From the NCBI GenBank assembly GCA_936440205.1, contig OW387147.1:2356001-2420000 (forward strand): 64,000 nt of DNA. The letters run 5' to 3'. The stretch comes from Lepidonotus clava. Its lineage: Eukaryota; Annelida; Polychaeta; Phyllodocida; Polynoidae. Shown one piece after another: positions 22,220 to 32,096 of this stretch (position 1 is its first letter; each line of letters starts with the position of its first letter). The position numbers and the translations under genes are program-made. Under the pieces are notes generated by a model, which saw nothing but the letters and a program-made list of their open reading frames with translations, did not search any database and was not told the origin of the DNA.

Positions 22220-22925
22220 CACTCTTAACAAAGTTCTCGATGTTAATGAGTAAGGGATATTGTGTATGTTAAGAATTTATCCCGGTTTATATTATTATAA
22301 TAATTAAATATATTATGTCACTTGAAAAAAGTCAAGTAGTTATACAAAACGAGTAAGCAGGACTATGCTAAGCCTGCCTATCTCAGGTGTTAGAGTCACG
22401 TTACATATTCCTCAATACATATCTTTACCATGGTTTGAATTGTTGTAGACTTTCAGCTTGATATAATGTGCATGGCCAATTGGTTCCATGCCAACGCCCC
22501 TATAGAATAGGGACTCTTACGATATAATTGTAAAACCACTTTATCTAAATGGAATTTCAGGGCAATAGTACCTCGTGTTACCCTCGTTGGTTGAACTTTC
22601 CATGCAATATTTGTTAATCCTCGTCTCCATGGCTAGACCTTACACATGTGTGTGTGTGTGTATGTGGGGGGGGGGGGGGGGGGGCAAGGGGGACAGGGGT
22701 CAAGGGGGACAGGGAATGGGGGGCAAGGGCAAGAGGGGGAGAGAAGGTGTTTTTTTTTGTACATTTTGTAAATAGTTTAGTTTAGTTTAGCTTAGTTTCT
22801 TAATTTATAGTATTATACATAGTTTGTTGTTTTTTTGTTTGAGTTGTTGTTTTTTTATGGGATTTTTGGTCTGGGGATGGGGGCAAGCAGGACAGGGAAG
22901 GGGGAGGGGGCAAGAGGGGGATTAA
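22220..22925. other. No gene; G-rich and TTTAG-rich low complexity
   Basis: A run of 17 Gs followed by GGGGGACAGGGG-like purine-rich DNA lies at 22664-22745 and could form G-quadruplexes. (GTTTA)n is at about 22776-22800, and a second G-rich patch lies at 22873-22920. I see no coding exon. Confidence 0.6.
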
Positions 22926-24126
22926 TACCAACACCTAGCTACCTCCTGGTCTTCAAGGTTTTGACAGCGATGCGGAACCAGTCCTCGTACATTCCCCGCC
23001 CCGACGACCGCAGACGCAATTAGGGCCGGTCTGTGGCGTCGGGTCGGTGAGCTGTGCGAGGTCTACCAACAGCAGCTGGAAATGACCGCTCGAATTCCCC
23101 AGACTGAATGGGCCTATCCTAACAAGTAAAAATCAGGGCTGTCAGAAAGCTCTCAGGACTGACAATACTTGGCATAGTCGGCCCTGTTGGCCCACAGGCC
23201 AAAAAGTTGGTCGCCAACACTGTACACCTAACATGTCGCAGGGAGAAATGCATCCATACCAACACCTAGCTACCTCCTGGTCTTCAAGGTTTTGACAGCG
23301 ATGCGGAACCAGTCCTCGTACATTTACCGATCCGATGAACCACAGACGCAATTAGGGCCGGTCTGTGGCGTCGGATCGGTAGCTGTGCGAGGTCTACCAA
23401 CGGCAGCTGGGCCAAAAAGTTAGTTGCCAACACTGTATACATAACATGTCGCAGGGAGAAATGCATCCATACCAACACCTAGCTACCTCCTGGTCTTCAA
23501 GGTTTTGACAGCGATGCGGAACCAGTCCTCGTACATTTACCGATCCGATGAACCACAGACGCAATTAGGGCCGGTCTGTGGCGTCGGATGGGTAGCTGTG
23601 CGAGGTCTACCAACGGCAGCTGGAAATGACCGCTCGAATTCCCCAGACCGAATGGGCCTATCCTAACAAGTAAAAATCAGGGCTGTCAGAAAGCTCTCAG
23701 GACTGACAATACTTGGCATAGTCGGCCCTGTTGGCCCACAGGCCAAAAAGTTAGTTGCCAACACTGTATACATAACATGTCGCAGGGAGAAATGCATCCA
23801 TACCAACACCTAGCTACCTCCTGGTCTTCAAGGTTTTGACAGCGATGCGGAACCAGTCCTCGTACATTTGCCGCTCCGATGAACCACAGACGCAATTAGG
23901 GCCGGTCTGTGGCGTCGGATCGGTAGCTGTGCGAGGTCTACCAACGGCAGCTGGAAATTACCGCTTGAATTCCCCAGACCGAATGGGCCTATCCTAACAA
24001 GTAAAAATCAGGGCTGTCAGAATTCTCTCAGGACTGACAATACTTGGCATAGTCGGCCCTGTTGGCCCACAGGCCAAAAAGTTGGTCGCCAACACTGTAC
24101 ACCTAACATGTCGCAGGGAGAAATGT
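22926..24126 (+). repeat. Four-copy tandem repeat, 331-bp unit
   Basis: Copies start with TACCAACACCTAGCTACCTC at 22926, 23257, 23470 and 23801, so spacings are 331, 213 and 331, and the last copy is about 325 bp. The second copy lacks about 118 bp between GCAGCTGG and GCCAAAAAG; the others are nearly identical (CCGACG/CCGATG-type differences). ORFs of 62 to 70 codons recur on both strands but are interrupted and differ in frame, so I do not call them coding. It is probably a local segmental amplification. Confidence 0.9.
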
Positions 24127-24914
24127 GTTTAATCTGCAAAGTACAGTCTTGTAAAGTGTCAGACCTAGTCCTATCATAAGTATATACGTGCACTGTGTTG
24201 TATTCGAAATTTTGTTTTTTCTGTAGGTATTATTAGCTGGTGCATTTAGAGCCGATGTTTGTGTGCACGTGCACAGCACGTACGTGTATGGTGTGCAGCC
24301 GACTGGGCTATATCTATTACAATTTACATATATAGGTTGTCGTGTGCAGGTTGCAATTGAATTGTTGAAATGTTTACTAGTACTCGGTCTCTGGTACAGC
24401 TGGTACACTGTACCTAATTGTCATGCTATTTTACTTTTATATAAACCACGGTTGACGGGGAGAACAAAGGATCTAGGCTGTGAATATATCACGTATTGGT
24501 GAGTTCAGTGAAGTGGAACGGTATAATCTCATAGCGTACACCTTGCTGCCACAGGGGATGTGGCCCTTATTTTTACACGTTTGCATCTAAGTTTTTTAAT
24601 TTTCATTATAAATGTGAACAGTAAGCGAGTAGATGTTGCTAGGAACCTTCTGAACATAGCCCATGTGTCACATATCTTTTGTCTAGTAGATTTCAATTTT
24701 GTATGATTTATTGAAAAATAAAAGTAATGGGAATGAACCACTTTTACTTTCCATTAAATCATAAAAAATAGAAACCTTCTAGAAATTAAAGATTTGACAT
24801 ATGGGTTATCCTCACAAGATTCCTGACTGCAAGTCACTCCATATTGTTGGATGATTCAATGAAGATTTCAAAAGTTATGATGATAAATGCCAAAGAATGT
24901 CCCGTGGTTTATGT
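24127..24914. other. No gene recognised
   Basis: AT-rich DNA with a short CGTGCAC/GTGCAC palindromic patch near 24265-24283. ORFs of up to 101 codons overlap on opposite strands without domains or supporting splice sites. Confidence 0.5.
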
Positions 24915-25010
24915 TAGATACAACACTCGTGTGTGTCTGCACTTGATATAATCACTCGGCTAGCACCTCGTGATTATATCGCGTACAGACACACACTCGT
25001 GCTGTATCTA
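24915..25010. repeat. Long imperfect hairpin, 41-bp arms
   Basis: 24915-24955 and 24970-25010 are inverted copies with 35 of 41 positions paired and a 14-nt loop (TCGGCTAGCACCTC). The arms start TAGATACA, include GTGTGTGTCTG and end GATATAATCAC. Size and loop are compatible with a small palindromic MITE or a hairpin RNA precursor; there is no evidence of transcription. Confidence 0.85.
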
Positions 25011-25524
25011 CCACGTAGCACTTCTTATAATATATCTAAAGACCGACAGAGGATCCAATTGGAAGTTTATTCCTAAATCATGGTAGTCGGCTAGAGTCAT
25101 GTGATATTTATATTTACAAATATAGTCATCTTTTGAGATAGAAGTTACTCTTTACTCGTAATTTAAAGTGTGCTCTATTCTATTTCATTATTATATACAT
25201 TCTAGTCAAGGAAAAAATCATGTCATCAAGCTAGTCCTATTAGTCTTGTTAATTGTGGTTTTACGATCATAATGGAGTGATGATGTGAAACATTTTAAAT
25301 GCCTTTATATTGGTAACCTATACAGTGTACCTAGATTGTACCGATATATTTTTAAAAAGTCAGTTTTACATTTAAACAACCCTGCTTAGCAGGCAGGGGT
25401 AAATAATGAGATCGAAGTGAAAACAAGAAGTGCCAAGTACTTTGGAGAACAGTTTTTATAACGAATTGAACAAATTATGGCAAAATGGCTGACTGGCGGG
25501 GATAATGTCTGGGCAGCTGGGGTG
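25011..25524. other. Downstream flank / 3' UTR of the minus-strand gene
   Basis: This follows the stop codon of the 25525-27892 gene. The first AATAAA on the minus strand that I find lies near 25064-25071, which would give a 3' UTR of about 450 nt. No other gene is visible. Confidence 0.4.
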
Positions 25525-27892
25525 TTAGGCCTCGCCTCCCCCACACCGATACGCAGGCTTCACTGCCCAGTCTGGGGCGCCGGGAGGAGGCTGTTGGCGT
25601 TCTGGTGCTGGGTCGCAGGTCGGCGAGCGCTCCACAGCTAATCGGACGGACTGCTGACGTGTGGTGGTGACAGAGTGCTCTTTGTCGTCTAGGTGCGCTT
25701 TAGAGGATCTGAGGGCGTCACTTTCCCACACCAGGGTTTTGATTACGCGGTGGTATCGCGGGGAGTGTTCACCAAGGACGCGATCCTCATCACTTGTATA
25801 GTCTGGTGTGAGGACGGCCCTCATGGCCGACCTCCTATCCTCGTCCCACTCCTGATGAACAAGCTCGTCCAGTGCGACACGCCGTCTTTGTATCTTCTGC
25901 AAAGTTATTAAATATATAATATAGTTAAGACATACTTGGCCAACAACATCAAACACAAAGAAGTTGTTTAGCATTGGATCTTACTTGCTGGAATTTAAAT
26001 AGCATAGTGCAACTCAGTATTAACAAGGGTTGCAATATTAATTGGTCACTCTAGATCTAATAATAAGTGTAAGTTCAATTGTGAGATGGCAACTATAAGA
26101 AAAGTACATGCTTAATAGGATCGGGGCTTCACGAAATAATGCCTGCACGAGCGCGCATTCTCTTTCGACCAAAATTGATTTACCTGGGTTATATGGTGAC
26201 GGAGGTTGGCCTTTCTGTTTTTCTCCTCGATCTCCCCGGCCCGCTCTCGCCTCGCCCTGGTTTGCTGAGTGCGGAAATACGTCTGGGTAGCGACTATATA
26301 AATAATGATTTGAAATCAGCTTACAATTCAAGCCACTACTTGAGAAAGGATATAAGGGGTTCTTACATGTTAAATCAAAGCACGGGAAAGGACAAAAACG
26401 TTCTATAGGAATGGTAGAGGAAATATATATGAAATACTTTGACATTGTATGGAATTATTCTACCAGGTTTTTAATTAGTGTCAAAGCGTATTAGCCCTAA
26501 GCTTTCTTCTTTGTGATACACACTCAGAGGTGTGAAAACACTGTGATAGGACTTTTTATGAAGAGAGACCGCCACTGTCACATTTGTTGTGACCCTTTAT
26601 ATTTTGTAATACCTTATGTTGTCATACTTTATATTGTGACACTTTACATTTGCAACACTCAATGTATATGATATTAGTTCTACATTTCCTATTTGTAATA
26701 ACAATATCTCCTCCGGGAGTTAGCCTTTATTAATAAATTATGGATTAAACCTGTATTAACTCTCCAAGTCATCTTTCATTTAATAGACAATTATGGACAC
26801 GCATAAGCCAAGCGAGTAGTACAGTTACATCATAATTATAACATTTACATAGGTATATCAACACTTTTTCCGATAACCTGACTTTAGGTATTAAGTCAAG
26901 ATGACTAGGAGGAGCGTGATCCATCCACTCATGTACCTGTACAGGTAATTAGTTAACAGGGAAACTTGCTACCGATCAGACTTACCTAATACCTCGGGTC
27001 TGGGGGCATCTTCGCCGGTGCTGACGTTATTAACCAAATCCTGGATAACCGCAGCGTTTTGAGGATGGTTCATCCCCGCCCTGAATGTAGGAATATAATC
27101 ATATGTATTATAGTCATGAACGGCATCGCTTGGGGTGCACGTGCTCTATCACTACAATTAGATTACAATATTAAGGGAAAACAATATTAAGGTCTCCACT
27201 ATACACATCGATCGTTATCACCTTATATGATCTTCGAATTCATAAACCTACCCAGCAGTAAGCGTGAAGCCAGCGTTTTCCCTGCACCTGCCCTTGTAAG
27301 CGGAACGAACAGAATACTAGAAACAACAAAAGAAACCAAGCATTAAGCAGTGAATTGTAAATATATTTAAGATGGAATTCGATTACTTACTAAATGATAT
27401 GTCGATAATTGATAAACCAAGACTATGTTTAATATGTACAGTTTTATAATATAAGGAGCCGTTGAAACATATTTCGCAACTTACAGCTATAGCATTACTC
27501 GGCTTCGGTTCGTATGCCAAGGATGTTTCGGCAGGCGCAGGCTTGGCTTGCTGCATACTGGCGAACTTTTCGGCCGTTGCTCTTACCGCAGACGCTTCAC
27601 ACTCGACCTTTCGGCACTCCGCCTCCAGGCGATCCATCTTAGCCAACACATCGGCCATGGTTGGTTTTGAAATGGCGGAGGTGCGTGAAGAGTCAGACGC
27701 TTCCAGGTTCTCGTCAAAAATATTGCTCACGTGAAACACATCCATGGGGAACAGGGAATCATCCGAAGACAGATCAAGATCTGTTATTTGCGCGCCACCC
27801 AATTTTGGGCTGCTGGTGATCATCCTGCACGGGCTGATACTCGGGTCACCGTTGGACAGGACAGAGTCAGGACAGTCATTTGATGCGTTCAT
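25525..27892 (-). CDS. Five-exon gene, uncharacterised coiled-coil protein (349 aa)
   Basis: Minus-strand exons: 27892-27485, 27316-27252, 27080-26986, 26293-26184 and 25896-25525. Donors include GTAAGT, GTAGGT and GTAAAT; acceptors TTTCTAG, ACATTCAG, TATATAG and TTTGCAG. Phases 0, 2, 1, 0 all fit, which is hard to get by chance. Start: GCTGCCACCATGA, a perfect Kozak context. Protein: acidic, serine-rich residues 1-75; likely coiled coil about 79-115 (MADVLAKMDRLEAECRK); FTLTAGAGMNHPQNAAVIQ at 153-171; basic helix about 196-235 (RARRERAGEIEEKNRK, then KIQRRR); DYTSDED at 258-264; LVWESDALR around W283; proline-rich end with GAPDWAVKP. From memory, a large uncharacterised marine invertebrate family shares the order FTLTAGM-HPQN, YTSDE, P-W-S and P-WAV. 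A nuclear, DNA-linked or transposon-related role is only inference. Confidence 0.85.
26584..26664. repeat. Short 16-bp-period repeat in an intron
   Basis: Within the third intron of the minus-strand gene, TTGTGACCCTTTATATT, TTGTCATACTTTATATTG and TGTGACACTTTACATTTG follow one another. They form a degenerate minisatellite of about five units with no evident role. Confidence 0.5.
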
Positions 27893-27937
27893 GGTGGCAG
27901 CAGGTTTTCCAGTGATCTATAGCCATATGCCACGCCG

Positions 27938-27945
27938 TATTTATA
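27938..27945 (-). promoter_or_regulatory. TATA box of the 349-aa gene
   Basis: The minus strand reads GGGGATGTATAAATACGGC, a full TATAAATA consensus, 46 bp before the ATG at 27892. Transcription would start near 27908-27914, leaving a 5' UTR of only about 20 nt that ends in the Kozak sequence GCTGCCACC. The tight TATA/Kozak spacing supports the chosen start. Confidence 0.7.
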
Positions 27946-28021
27946 CATCCCCGGCTGGCTCTCCTGTGGACACATGATCTGGCGGAAGCGATCTTTTATC
28001 GATGAGGCAAGACTTTTACCG

Positions 28022-28112
28022 TAAGTTACGTATGTCCCAGGGGTTTCAGCGACACCATAAGTTACCATAAGTTACGTCCTAGGAGTATGAGCGACACCAT
28101 GACCGCCGCCCC
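28022..28112 (-). promoter_or_regulatory. Duplicated about 46-bp block upstream of the promoter
   Basis: TAAGTTACGT, a CCCAGG/CCTAGG step and GCGACACCAT occur in the same order twice, starting at about 28022 and 28068. Just beyond, TTACGTCACGTGTC (about 28126-28139) combines a CRE-like and an E-box-like motif. Their position 130 to 250 bp upstream of the TATA-driven gene suggests regulatory DNA; no factor is assigned. Confidence 0.4.
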
Positions 28113-30060
28113 GTTTGAGGCCTGTTACGTCACGTGTCAAGAAGTGGGCCGCGGTACTCCCATGAGGGACCTGACACAGAAGCTAGTTGAAATGCGCCGC
28201 CTCAGATGGCCAACAGCTGGACGCAGTCATCATAGAGGCGTGTCCCGGTGTCAAACCTGTCATTTCCTGTCCCATCAGTTTCATTACTTATTCAACTGCC
28301 AATCCCTTGCCAAAGAGATACCGATGTACATATCTCTTACTCACACATGCCTGTGACGTGAAAATGCCCTAACCATGGAAGCGCTCTTCTGAGCTCAAAA
28401 CCATGCAACATTATACAATTTGACAGAATTAATTTTGCAGCATTATGATGGCCAAATTCAGACAAGAACGTGGCAGAAAAGCTGGACCACAAAACAAAAA
28501 AAAAACTAAATCCTCTAAAAACAAAAGCATGCGGCTCCATGCCAGAGAAGAGCGCAGGCCTGAAGCCTAAGGGAAAAGCATGAAATGCACTAGCCTGCGA
28601 TGCATCCCCTCCCCTGCTGCTCAACCACCTCCGCTGTATAGGAATGGCAGTATCCAGGGACGAATACTTTGTCTACAATGCAACTATGGGTAGTGCGGCA
28701 AGGTACACCTCTCGGGGCGTAGAATCTCAGCTCTAAACAACTTAGTCGACATGTTAAAAGTATTTTAGTCTCAAGGTGCTACCTCAAAATAACTACGCTG
28801 CCCAAGCCATGTCACTATATGTATTCAATCCCCATCAAAGGGGATACTCTGGATAACCATTACACTTAATTATTTTATGGTGCGGGAGGAGATTTCCAAA
28901 ATAGCACGCCCCTCCCCCCCCTTTTGAAAATTGATCTGTTTCATAGTCTTTAGTGTTATCATCGAGTAGCTAGCTGACTCGAGATCTAGATCTTTCTATT
29001 CTTAATCGGGGATTCCAAGTAACTATATATCGGCTAAACGATCTCTTTCCTTTGCCTGAATTAGGGCTGTGAATAAATAATTGTATTGTATTGTTGTATT
29101 GTAAGTCGTTAACGTTTGGTAGGAACCCCCCATCTGATGTGGGCTCGATGAAGTAATAGCATATAGGACTTGAATAATATTCGCCATATCGCCATAGACA
29201 AGTCAGGAAAATGAACCCTGAATTCTAATATATTGATTACAATATCGTTCAGCCCGGCAGGTGCTTTGTCTTATAGAATGAGTCAAAATTCATGGCTAAT
29301 CAATAATTGTGAAGAAATTTCTAGTTATCAACAGGCGGTGATTCTGTTAAGTATACGCTAGCTAGCATTTCATTTACTCACTAGATGGCTCAGACTTCAA
29401 GTACTTGAAAGATAACGCTAATTTGGGTCACGTAATTAAGGTTAACGCTATCGGCAAAGTTAACACAAGATGGCACTATTTACTGCAAATGACAACGTTG
29501 ATGAAGTCGAAAGGTATATATGGAATGGAATATGTATATTGTTCTTAAAACATTTAGTCTACAGTAATGCCTAAAGACTCTTAGCGTTTAATAATATGAT
29601 TTAATATGTCAGGATGTAAGCATAATATTCTGAATCTTTGTACTTGAAATTGAACTTTTATAAACACCTTTTCCATAAAGTTAGTGTTTCACTTGAATTC
29701 CTTGATGATAAGACAATTCCTTTAACAATCAATTACACTCGATTACCTCTCTTTAGCCAACCGAGGTTAATTTTTGTAGGCTTATCATGCTGGAAGTGTT
29801 GCAGGAATCCACTTGGTTGCCCTTTACACAACCCATGAGCCGATAATTAATCAAAGATAATTTAAAATAGCACTCTTATTACTAGGTAAACACTTCACAG
29901 TATTATGCACAAATCAATGCAGTGATTGATGAGAAAACAATGATAAAAGGCACTAAATCGCGAGAATACTTTCTTTTATTACGATAAATTGTTTACACTA
30001 GTACTATGACATATGTTGAGAGAGTTGATGAGGTAAATGAATTGAAATGTACCACCGAGA
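28113..30060. other. Intergenic DNA, no supported gene
   Basis: An 89-codon ORF starting with ATG lies at 28087-28356 (plus, divergent from the 349-aa gene), and a basic 41-codon ORF (MMAKFRQERGRKAGPQNKKK at its start) begins near 28443 (plus). Neither has convincing exon borders or a recognised family. Beyond 28640 the sequence is AT-rich and I see nothing else. Confidence 0.4.
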
Positions 30061-30079
30061 ACTGATGATAAAGGGCCGA

Positions 30080-30160
30080 TGACAGGGGGGGGGGGGGAGG
30101 GGAAGGGGGAACTTCACCCCCCCCCCCCCCCACCTGTACATATTCCGGGATCCGCCCTTG
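30080..30160 (-). mobile_element. MITE fragment (copy H)
   Basis: On the minus strand it begins CAAGGGCGGATCCCGGAATA, then TGTACAGGTGGGG and long G/C runs, resembling the outer part of copies B and C. The opposite end is not clear. Confidence 0.5.
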
Positions 30161-30188
30161 GCCCGGATCCACCAGGTAGCGACCAAAG

Positions 30189-30327
30189 GAACAATTGCAA
30201 AGCGATGTCGACGAGGACCAGCCAGGTTCAGAAGAACTAGATATTCTGATCAATTCGGAAGCCCTGACCATGAAGCGCTATCTCAGAGGACGGGCGCCAC
30301 TGAAATCATTAAATAGAAGGTGATTAG
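30189..30327 (+). CDS. Possible coding fragment (about 46 codons)
   Basis: Plus-strand frame EQLQSDVDEDQPGSEELDIL continues INSEALTMKRYLRGRAPLKS and ends TGA. It has an acidic-then-basic composition and codon-like texture, but no ATG at its start and no clear splice acceptor. A MITE fragment abuts it upstream and may have removed its context. It is a possible exon or gene relic; no family is recognised. Confidence 0.25.
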
Positions 30328-30329
30328 GA

Positions 30330-30549
30330 CTAGACGGAGAAGGAAAGTCGATTCTGGCACAGACTGCTCGGTACCGGGAAAAGATGTAATTAGGATAAAA
30401 AGTTAGCACCCGATCAATAATTAGAAGGTTATTGAAAATGCAAGTATACCAGAAAAGGAATGATGAAACGGTTTATTAGATAATTAAAAGAAACATGTAC
30501 ACGCTTTACAGGGATGTTGCTGAAAAAAAAAAAGGGTTTCTTTCTTACC
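30330..30549. other. Sequence downstream of the 131-codon ORF
   Basis: On the minus strand a strong donor-like GTAAGA directly follows the ORF's TGA. A polypyrimidine tract ending CAG comes only about 27 bases later, too close to be a usual intron. Nothing else is recognised. Confidence 0.4.
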
Positions 30550-30945
30550 TCACTTGGATGGAGGGGGTGATGGGTGGCCACTCTTTTGGGTATGGGCTCC
30601 CAGCTGACTAGATAATGCCCGCAGCACGAGCGGAGAGAGGGAAGCCCGGGCCAGGGGAACAGACTGCCGACGATCATACACGGTAGTGGTGCTCATTGCG
30701 CGACAGTATGGATGAACGGTTACGCGATGTCTTTTCAAAGGAGGCCTAGTGTCAGCACAATCTTTAGTGATTGTCGCGGGAGGATTGACCTCCCGAGAGG
30801 GTCCCGGTGACTGTGGACTTTCGATGGTTTCCAGAGGAGGGGTCGACACATCCTCCATCATGCAGGGCTCTGTCCCTCCCTCCCGGTCTAACTGACAGAG
30901 TGGTAACGGCGCAGGAGCCTTGACTCGTGAAGATGGGGTCGACAT
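30550..30945 (-). CDS. 131-codon ORF, possible first exon of a repeated gene family
   Basis: An ATG-started minus-strand ORF beginning MSTPSSRVKAPAPLPLCQ. It is rich in proline, serine and arginine, includes PPLKRHRVTVHPYC at about residues 68-81, and ends HPSPPPSK. The TGA is immediately followed by a good donor (GAG|GTAAGA). GTGAGG overlapping the stop is an alternative donor that would avoid it, so this could be an N-terminal exon. No later exon was found. Diverged copies of its first 45 to 95 bp occur at 17840-17935 (plus) and 16497-16586 (minus), so the sequence has been dispersed. It may belong to a mobile element or to an expanded gene family. A weak ATAAAA lies about 27 bp upstream. 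Confidence 0.4.
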   Translation of the reverse strand: MSTPSSRVKAPAPLPLCQLDREGGTEPCMMEDVSTPPLETIESPQSPGPSREVNPPATITKDCADTRPPLKRHRVTVHPYCRAMSTTTVYDRRQSVPLARASLSPLVLRALSSQLGAHTQKSGHPSPPPSK

Positions 30946-31467
30946 GACTCAGATGTTTCTTCTCTAAGTTTTATGTGTGAATGGGCGCTAGGTCGAGTAC
31001 ATTCAAGTTGAAACGAACGCAATGTGCCTGCACCCTAGGCCTGTTGATGAGAAGATGCAACACATGCTCCGAAACTGAGGGTCACGTTGTCGGTTACGTG
31101 AAAAAATGTGCCCTGGTGAGTGGAGCAGGGTTGCGATCGATGTAACTCATGATCATAGAGATATACAGTGAGTTGGTAGCTAATCACCAACAGGATGAAT
31201 AGCTCAAGGATAATTATTTTAATTTATTCTATACCAACTTCGTAGCGCCTATACGTTCGAATTCATCAGTGTCCTTTCCCGCTAGCAAATTTGGGCTAAT
31301 GCATATGGTCAGCGTTATTTCCCTGCAAGAACATAATCCAAATTTTTTTCCCCCGCTTTAATCCCCTCTTCATGGGTTAATAGGATATTTTCCTGGGTTA
31401 TTGTATACAATAAAACAAAAACAGACCTCGGGGATGACACAGCCAAAGCCGAAGCCCTGAAGGCATA
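30946..31467. other. Intergenic DNA, nothing recognised
   Basis: Contains an ACGTTGTCGGTTACGTG stretch and otherwise ordinary sequence between the 131-codon ORF and the inverted-end element. I see no exon or repeat. Confidence 0.5.
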
Positions 31468-31690
31468 GAGTCGAGTAAACTGACGTCACACAGAGGCCGC
31501 GCGTGGCGGGTGGTTCCATACTCCAGGGCCGGGTCTCATTAACAGGGCCGGCTACTGACCCCCCTGCCAGCCCTGTGGCCAGCTAGACCAGGGGGGACCC
31601 CCCGACAACATACTGGAGGGGTGTCAACAGTCAAAATATTTCACTAATTTATCCTATTTTCATAATATTTTCTCAATTTCTTTAGTATGA
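31468..31690 (+). repeat. Left inverted end of the recombinase element
   Basis: It shares with the right end, in order, ACGTCACACAG, GCCGCGCGTGGCGGGTGGTT, TCTCATTA, CTGACCCCCCTGCC, CCGACA, ACTGGAGGGGTGT and TTCAC. Outer limits are uncertain by about 10 bp, and no target duplication is obvious. Confidence 0.8.
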
Positions 31691-32096
31691 TGGTTTTCGA
31701 TATGATATACCCAATGTGTAGGTGGCTCCGTTTCTAAGTGCAGTACCTTGGGTTTGAAAAGGTAACCACTGCAAAATGGAACCACCAAGCGGGGGCGGGG
31801 AACGTAAAAATTTTGGTTATTTCATGTATATTTTCTGGTATTGACACACTCGTATTTTGGAGGGCGGTGATCTGTGGTCCCCAAAATTAGGGGGACCTAA
31901 TTCAGGAGCGGTAATTTTGGCAGTGGGGACAACCTTCAAAGAGTCAGTGCCCCCCCCCCCCCCCAGGAGCGGGAGGGACGGGCCCCGTTGTGGGAGGATG
32001 ACCCTAGCTAACCCAGGGGGGGCTGGGGGATGAGGGCTAATCAGTTAGACACTGACCACCGCCTACGACACACGAACTAGCTCCCGACTCATCAAC

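Noticed and set aside
22045-22272. Histidine-rich ORF (HHHHLHHVHHHHHHH)
   Set aside because: Out-of-frame shadow of the CAC/CCG trinucleotide run in the proline-rich exon.
22776-22800. (GTTTA)n as interstitial telomere repeat
   Set aside because: TTTAG is not the usual animal telomere repeat, and only about four imperfect units are present.
23142-23895. 69-codon minus-strand ORFs repeated in the 331-bp tandem units
   Set aside because: They recur only because the DNA is duplicated, and they are disrupted in the shortened copy. No domain is recognised.
26108-26408. Overlapping plus-strand ORFs near 26.2 kb
   Set aside because: Shadows of exon 4 of the minus-strand gene, whose splice sites and phase fit much better.
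27462-27977. Plus-strand ORFs of 77-90 codons opposite exon 1
   Set aside because: Antisense shadows of the ATG-started, Kozak-bearing first exon on the minus strand.
28443-28569. Basic 41-codon ORF (MMAKFRQERGRK...)
   Set aside because: Lysine-rich mainly because of an A tract. The upstream TTTTGCAG is suggestive, but nothing else supports a gene.
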